From the NCBI GenBank assembly GCA_013115145.1, contig JAAPAO010000062.1, positions 32,577 to 96,576 of the forward strand: 64,000 nt of DNA, in the 5' to 3' direction. Within the stretch, counting starts at the first letter, position 1, and every line of letters starts with the position of its first letter. Shown here in pieces: positions 44,700 to 55,600 of this stretch. The DNA is from Perkinsus chesapeaki. Its lineage: Eukaryota; Perkinsozoa; Perkinsida; Perkinsidae. Under the pieces are notes generated by a model, which was given only the letters and a program-made list of their open reading frames with translations, had not been told where the DNA came from and searched no databases. Position numbers and translations under genes: made by a program.

Positions 44700-46205
44700 A
44701 GAAGTTATAACTAGAAGGAATCTTGAGGTTCACCACGGACTTGCCACACGAACACTGCTACAAGAATTTGTCTAATTGTTGGCAACTCGAAACTCTCGCG
44801 CTCGCCCTGTGACAAAATTGTCACTTGTCTCTGCCCCGAAAGGACTTGACTTCCGCAGTTAATGCTGAATGGGTAAGCTATTCAACGCTGAACTCAGACG
44901 TTATAATTTCAGTCAAAATGTTGGTGCTAGGTCATCTTTGACTTCGCTTCGAGTTTAAATGATTTTCGCTAGTGTTGGAGAGTTCGATTGGGATTCCGAA
45001 AATCGTCGGGTTGTATCTGTGGTAATTTCAGCTTCGTTCCTATTCCTCGACACACTGCACTGAAGGCTGTCAGTTAGGTAATCACCACCCAGGAGAGATT
45101 GCAAGTGCAGCTCGTTGTGTTCATATACCGCGGGTCGGTTATGATTGTGCTGAAGTAATTCGAAGAAGGCAGGAAACAGTTCCTGGGTGTTTCAAAAATA
45201 TACATTTTGTGTAACTTTCATGAGCAAATATTTCTACACAGGTGGTGCAGCGGCAAAGACGTAGGTAATGGAGGTACAGTGTTGGCAACCGAGCGTTCGG
45301 ATAAATCAAATGAGATGTGGCACAGATACAGACTCGGCACTCTCGAACACCCTCCACCACGAACCCTCTGCTGTTAGTGCTGCTGCACAGTTCCTCATGT
45401 CGCGCCATCCTTTATGTTTATTCTTGTATAGTTCTGGTTCGTATAAAGTAATATGTAGAGCCCCGCGGCATAGCACTTCCCACGGATAACGTCATTAGTC
45501 GCCGTGAAGCGTCGTGCACTTCCATCGTAATAGAGATGACAGAAAACGAATAGATTCGAGTGAGAATTCATGAAGAGGAGCCTCGGGAGATGCATGCCAG
45601 CGTTTTGTGCTTTTCGGCAGGCGGAGCGGAGAGACTCAGGTGGGTGTTCAAGTTGGGCACTTGGTGATCTACAAACCGGGGTGGCCGTTCCCTGGAGGGG
45701 AGCCGTGGAAGAAAAATTATGTCACGTCAGATTCATGCTGACTTCATGCTACTGAGGTGCAGACGGTTGTAACATATTTTACAGCTCAACAACAATATAC
45801 GGCAAATTTCCCCTACGAAGGACAGGGACGTGTTAGCCGTCGCGCTGAACGCCTTCTGATAGACGTTATCGTGGAATAGTCGTCGGAAGCAATACCACAG
45901 CAGCAGCAGCTGCGGAGCTGGTACCACGCGCAGCTGGCAGCAGCTGCGCGTGTTCTAGCTCCGCTAGCTGAGGCCAGTCCTGTAGGACTCTAGCGCCGCC
46001 TGGCGCCCTCAACTCAATTGAATCTTCACATGGGGCCCTTGCGAGATCAAGTTCGTGCCTGGCTCACACCGTGGTATAAGGCAAGGTTACACGTGCCATG
46101 CCTGCAGAAGGTAGACGACACATGCAAGCATACGGAAAGTTGGCTGAAGAGTGTTGGAGCATCTGCTAAATAGGCGATGAGTTTCTGGAATCTTGTAGCA
46201 TATCT
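44700..46205. other. Gene-poor spacer with a long hairpin
   Basis: No gene recognised. 45914-45962 is a strong inverted repeat: outer GGAGCT/AGCTCC and inner 12-bp CACGCGCAGCTG/CAGCTGCGCGTG around a GCAG loop (45925-45952). Elsewhere only short frames without splice logic. Confidence 0.4.
45914..45962. repeat. Inverted repeat/hairpin
   Basis: Inner arms of 12 bp pair perfectly with a 4-nt loop; outer 6-bp arms also pair. It could fold as a hairpin in RNA or be a protein-binding palindrome. Confidence 0.8.
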
Positions 46206-46277
46206 GGCTGTTTGGTCTAGAGGTTAAGATTCTGCCTTTGGGCGGTAGAGGCCTGGGTTCGACTCCCAGAACAGCCA
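46206..46277 (+). tRNA. tRNA-Pro (TGG)
   Basis: 72 nt: acceptor GGCTGTT/AACAGCC; A-box TGGTCTAGAGG. Anticodon stem CTGCC/GGTAG with loop TTTGGGC (anticodon TGG). T-arm CTGGG/CCCAG with loop TTCGACT. Complete and intronless. Confidence 0.93.
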
Positions 46278-47777
46278 TGTTCATGCGTGTTGAAGCACTC
46301 CTGCACGCATGCGTTATATCTTGCCCCCCCCAACTGAATAACACCTTTACACTAGATTAGGCCATACGACACGCGCAACGAATTTGCCGTGACGATTCTA
46401 AAGAACTCTACCCCTCGGCAAGTCGTGACAGTTGTCGACTAACCTTCACGGTTGCTAGGCGTCTACCCTGTTACGGACTAAACGCTAAGGAGCTCCCTTG
46501 CATTCTTAAACAAAGGGTACACTGGAAGTGCATCCAGTTGGAGCGATTGCGTAAAGCAGTCTGGGATTCTCTCCATGCGGCACGGTCCTGCCGGCTTGGC
46601 CACCGCAACAACAATAACAACGTTCAAAGCCGCCGATCACTCTACACTGAGATAACAAAGTTTTTGCAAGCTCCACAGGACCATTACGTACAGTTCAATT
46701 GTAAAGAGGCAGGCAGTGGATGTCTCCGACGGTCAGATATTATCCCTTGTCAGTTTTTGTTATATGTCCAATTTTGGCTTCGGGTCCCAAGGTGTAAGCC
46801 AGTCCAGCGACTCTAATTCATTCTATGCCGGAAAGTAAATTCTCTCATATAGTCACCGTAACAATCAACTACTCAGAATTCTGGGCACCCCAATCAGAGT
46901 GAACTACTGGCTGGTTGCACTTTTCGGGTACCAAGTCCTCCAAGCTCTGGGCAGCGGTCAACCGACTCTGTACGCCGTCCTCTCGGCCGTCGGTAGCAGT
47001 GATATAGCTCTTGTTGTTCTTTGCATTTTTATACAGGCTTTCAAGTGATACTGCAACTTACTGTGCTTTGCCATGAGTTTGGCCATGGCACGATGGCACG
47101 GCATCTTGGAGGTAGCATAAGCTACATTCTGCTTTGGCCGTTCGGTGGTAAGCAAGTCCCGACCTCGGGAGAATCTTAGCTTGCTGCGCGGATTTCAGGG
47201 ATTTGCTTCTCAAGCTATCCTCGACGAGGCACCGTTAAACAGAATTTATTGAAAGACTTGGAGGTTATCGGCTCTGCCGTTTCACTTTGAGATTTCGTGA
47301 GCGTTCAGGTCGTGGCCGCTGGGCCGTTCACGCACCTCTTCCAAGCTCCCTTCTGGTGCCTCCTCCTCTCCGCAGCTTCAGCACTGTTATTGCCACAGCA
47401 ACTCGCTGTGTAAGCTACCCTTGCCAATAGCAGCCACCTCGAGGCCGACAGGGAAAATTCGAGGAGGGCTTTCGGGGACATCCAATCAAGCTTCCCAGGA
47501 TGGCCTTGATCAGGTACATGCCGAGCGTGTGGGAATTCCTCAATCCTCTCGGGCATGCCTCGGTGCCAGTGAACCCACAGCTGATGCCCTGGGCTAGCAT
47601 ACTGGTCAGTAACAGCCGCTACTAGTTCTCCAGATGGTTATCTTCCCCCCCTGCAGATTCTCGAGCTCTGTGCGATGGGCATTCAAATTAATGTCATGCT
47701 GTTGCTATTCAACCTCCTGTTCCCGATGTAACCGTAGATGGTGTGATTGTCGTTGGTAACCTTAAATCAGGTATCCC
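46278..47777. other. No gene recognised
   Basis: Several 60-90 codon frames on both strands, none with domain, signal or consistent splice structure. 46538-46816 (+) and 47305-47600 (-) are the longest and I cannot support them as genes. Confidence 0.35.
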
Positions 47778-48260
47778 ATGGACGCAGCGAAGATCCTAGT
47801 GTGTGTGCTGCAGCTTGGTTGCTGCTGTCCTGTGCGACGGACAGCCCGCATTCTTATAGGAGTCAGCGGGACGGCCGCCATCCTCTTTATCTTGAGGGGC
47901 ATTCTCGGCGGCCAGGGCGGGGTGTAGGGATTAGGTGGCGCATCGCTCCGCTAATGATATATATTTTTTAGGTTCGGTGGGATCGGTATTGTGATGGGTG
48001 GCATGTGCCTTGTCGAAGTGTACAAGATCTACACCCTAATGCAACAGCGTCAACTGCACACACATCCGCTATTCGAGAACGCTAGAAGTTGGGGACGTCA
48101 AGAGCGCGACCGTAGGAAATGTGGCCGTGTCATGTTAAGATTGCCATTTGCAGAATACGGTGTTGTGAACAGGATGAACGTAGCTTTTCGAGATGACGAC
48201 GATGATGACATTGAAAGTAGGAATGCATATTTGATTATCCGAGGCTCTCCCCTCAAATAG
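47778..48260 (+). CDS. Two-TM protein, unknown
   Basis: Exons 47778-47923 and 47972 onward join in phase over a 48-nt intron (GTAGGG...TTTTAG). N-terminal half: MDAAKILVCVLQLGCC, basic CCPVRRTAR, hydrophobic ILIGVSGTAAILFILRGIL. After the splice: FGGIGIVMGGMCLVEVYKIY, then a soluble tail (QQRQLHTHPLFENARSW) and an acidic run DDDDDD near the end. Reading on gives TAG at 48258-48260. Alternatively a further intron leads to an exon at 48342-48428 ending in PPRADVVEDQPQEA. Small membrane protein; no family recognised. Confidence 0.5.
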
Positions 48261-48930
48261 CCTCAATCGACACAGTTTCGGTTCGGTTGCCGAGAGGATC
48301 TTTGTTAAGGTGCTCGACGTCCCGCTACGGCGCCTGCCTTCCAGGGTGGTACCGGTACGACCGGCAATGAAGTAATCCCAACAGCGCCACCTCGAGCAGA
48401 TGTAGTGGAGGATCAACCGCAAGAGGCATGAGAGGCCAGTAAAATGCACAAAGGAATGGTCTGCTCCATCAGGTTGAAATCGCTACCGCTCCTCCTCCTC
48501 CTCCTCCTCCTCCCCAACGCGACAATGCAGCATTCCTGGACAGACTCGAGGCGAATAGGGAACACCAGAACAAAACTGTGAGACGTAAGTTGTTCTAACG
48601 AGCCGATGCTTTGGTGAATACTGTCGGATATATTAGAGTTGGAAGACGAACGACGTTTGCAGGGCGAGCGAGATCAGCGACGGGACGGGGCGAGCTGAAT
48701 GAAGATGCCATCTTAAAGAGTAGGCGACTGCTGCTCATCCGTTGCTTTTAACAATTATGCTGACTTGCGGTATTTGATGACAGTTTTGTACAGTGATTTG
48801 ATTTGCTAAATTGTAAACCGTCTTCTAGTCGCAAAGTGTTGGTGTTTTGCGCGCGGATTGTTATTTGCGCATGCGTGCATCAGGCCATTTGCCATTAGCT
48901 ATGCGTTGATTCGGACAGCTCAGTTGATAA

Positions 48931-49680
48931 ATGGTTTACGAAGCTCCTCATCTGAAGATCAAAGAGGGAAGTATCCATCCAGTGGTCTGTGCCGTCGGTG
49001 ACCCTGGTCGTGCTGAGCTTATCGCTACTAAGTATTGTGACTCTTGTGAAGAGCTGGCGTTCAATCGAGAGTATCGCACTTACAATGTGCATTACCAAGG
49101 TGCCGACTTCACCGTAGCATCCCACGGTATCGGCGGCCCAGGTTGTGCCATTTGCTTCGAGGAACTCATCAAATGTGGCGCTAAGGTTATTATGCGTCTT
49201 GGAACTTGTGGTTCGTTAAAGCCTGATGACATCAAGCAAGGTGATCTGATAGTCACTACTGGCTCTGCTGCTGAAGATGGTGTGTCGCAGTACCTAGTTC
49301 CCGCTGGGTTCCCTGCCGTGTCCGACCCCGCTTTATGTATCGCAATGAGAGACACTGCTCACGAGCTCGGATTCGAACGCTGCCATTTCGGTATCACTGT
49401 GGCGGCCGCGTGCTTCTATCCCAGCCCGGCCAAGGAAACAACTTTGCTGTCTCACGCCGCAGCCGGAGCTATCGGTGTTGAAATGGAGAACTCGGCCCTC
49501 TTCACGGTTGCCTCTATCAGAGGTATAAGAGCTGCTGCCATTGCCGCTGTGGACGGTTGCCCTCTCAGATGGGAAGAGGGAGATTATGATCCGCATGGTA
49601 CTGCGGTTAAGGAAGGTAAGCATCGAATGATACTTACTGGCATCACCGTTGCTAAAAGAGTTGTCCTCGAGAATCTTTGA
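48931..49680 (+). CDS. Purine-nucleoside/uridine phosphorylase, Plasmodium type (copy 2)
   Basis: Paralogue of 15047-15799, also intronless, 249 residues, about 33 kb away in opposite orientation. Landmarks: VGDPGRAE, AFNREYRTYNV, SHGIGGPGCAICFEELI, RLGTCGSL, TGSAAEDGVSQ, FPAVSDP, VEMENSALF and VDGCPLRWEEGD with the catalytic Asp. Here the phosphate loop reads DPGR (DPFR in copy 1), closer to the family consensus, and the base-side residues differ (TVAAACFYPS versus SLSLAAFYPS), which could mean different base preference. ATG 48931 follows a short leader; no intron is evident. Confidence 0.92.
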   Translation: MVYEAPHLKIKEGSIHPVVCAVGDPGRAELIATKYCDSCEELAFNREYRTYNVHYQGADFTVASHGIGGPGCAICFEELIKCGAKVIMRLGTCGSLKPDDIKQGDLIVTTGSAAEDGVSQYLVPAGFPAVSDPALCIAMRDTAHELGFERCHFGITVAAACFYPSPAKETTLLSHAAAGAIGVEMENSALFTVASIRGIRAAAIAAVDGCPLRWEEGDYDPHGTAVKEGKHRMILTGITVAKRVVLENL

Positions 49681-49981
49681 GAACCCCACGATATATGATT
49701 AGATATTGACTGTATTAAGGCTTGTGCCTTATCCAACTTTCCAGCCCAAGCACGTTGTTGCGCATGAGTTCAGTCGACGTAGACTCCGGCGGCACTGTGA
49801 CTGTGTTGCGTGTTTCTCGTTCGTATAGACGAACACAAGGCGAGAAGGAAGTCAGTTGAGGCTTCTTTCTACTCAACTCGCTCTCGCAGGGGAATTGTCT
49901 GTGCACGCGTGTACAATGGAGAGGGCGGTAGCGCACAATAAATAACAGACTGACGAACACGACGCGACAATGTGTAGTAAG

Positions 49982-50407
49982 TCAACACCGCTTCGGCTGG
50001 TTGGATATGATATCAAAGCCGTCTGAATTGACTTCGCACAGCCAATGTTTTCGAGGCTTCACTTGGGGCCTACACGGCGTGAGATTCTCAGCTTTGAGAG
50101 CCGATGTCATGAACCTCGAGTTAATCTCGTAATTGGTCAAATATCTGAACGAGACAATTCGAGAATCGAGCTTCGACAGAAGTGTATCAGACCTTATCCG
50201 AGGGTCACTCGAATTCACTGGTTTATTGGGAACAATGTGTTCTAGGATGTTGTAGTCGGTGTACCCCTGCAAGGCCTGATTGATGCCGCCACGACTCTTC
50301 TTCATAGTTTGCCGTTGAATAACGCGCAACTTGTCATGCTGGCGAGCATCCCAATCTGAAGGGAGTTCATGGATTCGGAAGCACCGGCGATAACCCACCG
50401 TCGACAA
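49982..50407 (-). CDS. Hypothetical protein
   Basis: Open minus-strand frame of about 140 codons, basic overall (ELPSDWDARQHDKLRVIQRQ, QALQGYTDYNILEHIVPNK). No ATG at the 5' end of the open stretch, so it is either an exon or chance. No domain recognised. Confidence 0.25.
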   Translation of the reverse strand: MSTVGYRRCFRIHELPSDWDARQHDKLRVIQRQTMKKSRGGINQALQGYTDYNILEHIVPNKPVNSSDPRIRSDTLLSKLDSRIVSFRYLTNYEINSRFMTSALKAENLTPCRPQVKPRKHWLCEVNSDGFDIISNQPKRC

Positions 50408-50832
50408 CAGGGAAATGCATTCCCCCCGCGCCGCTTGCTGACACCCATTTCAGCGTTGGTTCTCCGCTTGCTGTCGAGTAAGATCTCTGCAGGGTCCTCA
50501 TCGGCTCCAGTGGACTCTCGTAGTCATGCGCGAGTACCCGCAGCTAAAAAGAACCACTGTTTCTACATTTCTGCATGGAGTCCAATTCAGGTGCCCCAAT
50601 GAAGTTTGAGAACCAAGAAGCATTGCGCAGCTATGTCGACGAGATACAGCTTACTTTAGGTTCGGAACCATGGCGCGGTATATCGTCTACTTTTAGATAT
50701 TGCTTCCTGACGGGCAAGTCTCGGAGCCGGAAATGACGTGATGGAAGGCCAGCGACGGGATGCCGATGCATGGTTGCGATGACAGTCCGAAACAGAAGTC
50801 AACAACTAAAAGAAAGCAAATGTACGCAGCAA

Positions 50833-50904
50833 AGGGCGCGCCCGGATTTGAACCGAGGACCTGCTGATCTGCAGTCAGCCGCTCTACCACTGAGCTACAC
50901 ACCC
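50833..50904 (-). tRNA. tRNA-Cys (GCA)
   Basis: Minus strand: acceptor GGGTGTG/CGCGCCC (with G-T pairs), D-arm GCTC AGTGGTA GAGC, anticodon stem GCTGA/TCAGC with loop CTGCAGA (anticodon GCA), T-loop TTCAAAT. Complete, no intron. Confidence 0.93.
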
Positions 50905-51291
50905 ATACATGTAAACACATTGATACTTATCTTGTAGTTTTAATGTCCGAGCATGGTGAACTACAACCTGTATATACACCGCGCGTCAAATTATTATCAA
51001 CTCGTGTTTTTCAAGGGTTTAAGAACAACTAAGGAGTACTCATCAACGATTACCTCAAGGATATGTTCCCTAGTCAAAATAAGTATATCCTCCAAGTTTC
51101 AGAGCCAAACTCCTTGTCAGTAGTGAGTAATTGAAAAATATGTGCTAAATCGGTGCGACACATTCTTAGAAACCACAGCTTAAAAATGCACGCAACATTC
51201 TGGTTTTTGTTAGGTAAGTATATTAAAGCAGATCATTCAGACCTAATCACATAAACCATTGGAAAGCTCATGCTTTTTCAAGGGGCTTGAA

Positions 51292-51618
51292 TCACGCCTT
51301 CCTGATGGTTTCGCCTCGAGCATTCCTGAGTCTTCGATAGTCAGCCAGCTCATAAGGAGCTAATGCTTGCTCTCTTGGACGCATTGATAGCTCCAATACT
51401 CCAGCTGCATCATTACGACCAAGCTTGGACGGTATAATGATTATACTATAATCCACTGGCCTCACTCCAAGCGTCCTTTGTTGGAGGACGTCGAGGGGAG
51501 AGCAATCAATGCTGCTCCACCTTGACGCCAGAATCGTATGGCTATGTAAACAATAGTTAATCAAATGCTGCTTCTCGGGCCTACAGCAATTGAATGGTAC
51601 CGTTGGTGGATCCAACAA
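51292..51618 (-). CDS. Hypothetical protein or exon
   Basis: Open frame of about 108 codons. The C-terminal half (RTLGVRPVDYSIIIIPSKLG, MRPREQALAPYELADYRRLR) has protein-like composition; the first codons do not. No ATG at the start; no domain recognised. Possible terminal exon of an unresolved gene. Confidence 0.25.
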   Translation of the reverse strand: MLDPPTVPFNCCRPEKQHLINYCLHSHTILASRWSSIDCSPLDVLQQRTLGVRPVDYSIIIIPSKLGRNDAAGVLELSMRPREQALAPYELADYRRLRNARGETIRKA

Positions 51619-52612
51619 AGGCTTATAAGGTTTTCACGACGTTGCCTGGCAGCAGCCAGGCCTTCCTAAGAACCACAGTTCATTGACCAACATACTGGCA
51701 TCTCCTCAACGCGTGCACTGTTGTTTATAATTAGTTAACCCCCAGGGTTACTTTTTACACGGTCACCTTTAGATGATTAAGCAACAGCAGCACCGCTCAG
51801 AGGTTTTTAGCCACCTACCGAAATTCCTATTAACCTTACGGCAAGCTGGATGACAGGGGGTTTCCAGCGTTGGCAGCGAAGGGACAATACGCTACGGAAA
51901 GCTGCCAACATAGAAGAGATCTGGGTTATTGAAGCTTAATGATATTTCTTATGATGACCAGAGCGAGTGCAGCATAATACACAGTGCAGGATAGTACTAC
52001 TAATTATTTGGGTTCTCCAAAGGACTACTGAGTGACAAAATCTGACAGATGAGAGTCTCGTTCTGCTGGAAATATAAAATATGATTTTGCATTATAGCAG
52101 GTTGTTTGTTATTATGCACCGCAGTAACGGGCGCTATTTTAAGGCGAGCGAGATTTAATACTGCGCTGTAGGCTTCAGCAGTTGGCCGTTGACACAGCGC
52201 ATGATGCTTAATGCTGCTTTGATACCTTTCGTGTGTCTAGTGTTCTGTAAGAAACTATGGTAGCTATCAGAGGTTGAGATTTAACTGACGCATAGACCGT
52301 ATTTGTCAGGTGTGTGCATGCGTGCAACTTCGTACCGCTCCACAGTTGAATCGGGTAAGTGTTGCCTTCGTTTGGTTGTTATTATCCCAGACAAGAAGAT
52401 ACTCGAGAAGTATCCCGACCTTGTGGTAGGAGAAGACTTCCTGTGAGCGCCTGGTGTGCACGGGGCGACTCAGAGGCGACAAGTCCGAGTTGCTCCCATG
52501 TAACGGTTTCGCGCTGAGGCGAATCTTGAGGTCAACTTTTGAACCTCTGCGAAATGTTGTTGCGTTTAGTCTGTTATTTTTAGTAATTGTAGTGTACACT
52601 GCTTCTCCCTCA
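51619..52612. other. Upstream region of the GBP gene
   Basis: No gene supported. The open frame reaches back to 52454 with a hydrophobic stretch, but the ATG at 52613 follows a pyrimidine-rich leader (CTTCTCCCTCA) and is the more natural start. Confidence 0.35.
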
Positions 52613-55600
52613 ATGTCGGCTGCTATCCAGAGTACCCCACTAAGCGTTAGTCGACGTGCCTCCAACACCACCGTATATTATGAAGATTACAAACCATCGA
52701 CAGCCGGCGGCCATCAGTCCGGTTCCCTCTACCCTCCCCCAAAGCCCCCGTCTGGTCACGTTGCCAGTTTAACTGGTCACCATTCAACTCCGTCCAATGC
52801 TTCCGCTGCCATCTCCGAGCACCTATTCCATGGAGGTAGGCCCACGGGGAGTCGGTTGGTCCCTTCCCAGTCAGTGGTCCCTTGGCCAGGTTCGAGCACT
52901 ATGCCGGGCACCCCTAATATGAGTAGCAGTAACAACAGTTGTATAAGCCCATGCGTGCAAGCATCCCAGCTTCCTCAAGGCTCCACGGTAGAGTACTACA
53001 GCCAGTCTCTAGGTAACAGGCCAGATCTTGCTTCCGCTTTGAATGGTTCCGGATAAGGTCGCTGGATACCAGCCAAGGTCGTCTCTGTTATTCCCCCGGA
53101 TGACCCGCGGTCCGGTGGCAGCAAGGTGGGCCTTGTCCACCTGGACTGTAAGCCAATGGCCAGAGTCGAGCAGGTCCCCCCCGATCGTTCGGCATGTGCT
53201 CTCTACCTCCTGTTTGACAGGTTCGCTATGCTGGTCCCCCAGCTGGCATGCCTCACGTGTTCGGTCCAAGCTCAGCACCGCCGGCAAGCTTTGTCGATGT
53301 CAACGCGGCATTCTCGATGTTCAACTCCGCAGCGCCTCCGAGCTCCTTCATCCCAGGACCCTCGGTTGGTCCGCCGACTGTTAGAGTGATGCGTACCACC
53401 ACGCATCGAGGATCGGTCTCCTATGTGACCAAGACCACTAGTCGAACGTTCAAGCATCCGGGGAAGGCTGTCCAGCTGTAGGATGTCGACTTAGCAGTCT
53501 GTCAGTATCCTTGTTAGGATATCTGCCGATCCCAGCGGTAACGGCAAGCTCTTGCTTAACGCGGAGGCTTTGGAGCTCCTCGACGCCCTGGGCCATGACA
53601 AGCAAGTGAGCGTTGTGACTGTGGTGGGCACCTATAGGAGCGGAAAGAGCTACCTGCTCAACAGGCTCGTCAGAGGTAAGCCAGCAGCTCGGTGTGAGTG
53701 ATGGGCAGAACGGTGTCTCAGGTCCGAACGGCGCCACCGCGGCGGAGCTGCCGGCGAAGGAGAACAAGTTGTTGAGCAAACTACTAAAGCTGGGGAGGAA
53801 GAAGAACGATCCGGCCAATCGTCCGCCACCAGCGGTCTTCAAGACCGGCAATGAAGTTAATGCCTGCACTCAAGGGATATGGATGTACATTTGTGAAGAG
53901 GAGCTCGACGACAAGGTCGTTATCTTCCTGGACTGCGAGGGCCTCGGCTCGATTGACCGGGACAGAACGTATGACACAAGACTGATGGCGATGGCGTTGA
54001 TGATGAGCAGTGTGTTTATCTATAACTCAACGGTGAGTTAGATTGTCCCCTCATCGATTTGTGTGATTATCGATTGTTTTTAGGGTTGCCTGGACGAGAC
54101 GGCCTTCAATGGCCTTTCGCTAGTATGCGAGCTCGCCAAGCAGTTGATCGCGGAGTTCCAGTCCGAGTTTGGAGGATCAGTTCCGGGCGGAGTGCTCTCG
54201 ACGTCATTCCTCTGGGTCCTCAGAGACTTTGTATTGGCGTTGGAGAATGAAAGTAAGTGTTGGCGGAGCGGTTAGTGCAGTTGCTTGGCATCCGTCCGAC
54301 CCTGGTTCGAACCTCAGTCGGTGGTCATTGTCTCTTTCAGATGGTGACCCGATAAGCTCGTCGGAGTATCTTGAGAACACTTTGAGGTCGAGGGCGAGCA
54401 AAGATACTTCCAAGGCAATCTATGACTGCTTTATGGACAGGGATTGTGACACGTTGGTGAGGATCGAGAGAAGCAGCAGCACATTTCATCATTTATATAT
54501 TATTTTTATACCTCCACTTCCCCATTACATTTATATATTATTTTTATACCTCCACTTCCCCATTACATTTATATATTATTTTTATGTCTCCACTTCCTCA
54601 TTACATTTATATATTATTTTTATGCATCCACTTTATCAGGTTCAGCCTGCTGTAAACGAGGATGATCTCCAGAAGTTGGATACCCTGCCGGACTCCAAAC
54701 TCCGCAAGGAGTTCCTCAGCCAGATGGGAAGCCTTTGCGGCAAGATATGGCGCATGGCCGGGTCAAGACCGGTGACTATCAATAAGAGTGGTGGCGGCAC
54801 AGCCTTCACTCCGGCCGCTCTTTCGGCCTTCATTCGAAGAGTAAGTCGTTGAGCTTCGTGTGGCGGTTGGCAATGCTGTTTTAGTTGGCTGGCCATCTGT
54901 CGAACTCATCATCATTGTCCGGGTTCAGTCTGCCCTCGACATGGGTCCAAGTTCAGCACGAAGCGCTGTCCTCGTTGATCGAGAGTGAGTTGACATCGGC
55001 GCTGCTGCTGCTGCTGCTTCGGATTGGATTGGCTTTGGCTAGGTTTGAGCGCCGCCCATGGTGAAGAGGTGGAGGCTATGCTATCCGAGCTGCCGCTCTC
55101 TACTCGAGATTTGGACGACAGGCTGGCGGCTGCTATGAGGAGGATCGAGATCGAGTACAGGCGCAAGGCACTGGGTACGGGACGCGCGAGTTGCGAGTGG
55201 TATTGTCGTGTCAGGCGAGGAGACGGATCAGTTGTACCAGAGGTATCTGGACGAGCTCATTCAGTCGGCTAAAGCACAGGAGGGCAAGGTCTACCCGGCC
55301 AACGATGATAAGTAGGATAATGATGCATTTAGTTGGGCCACAGGGGTTTGATAGGGCTCGAGATTCGGCCGAGGAAGTCGCCAGCAAGCTTGTCGAGGAG
55401 ATCATGCCAGAGTTGGTCGCCGGATGGACTCCTAAGGATCTCGACACTGTCCTGTCCGAGTCGGCCAGACTGCTAACTGAGAAGCTACAGATCGTACTCG
55501 ATGAGATAATGTCAACGACGAAGGGGCCGAGGGGAGCCAGGCTTATGGTGGCCTCGAAGAGGGTAAGTGTGGACGGCAGTGAAAGGGTTATTCTACCACA

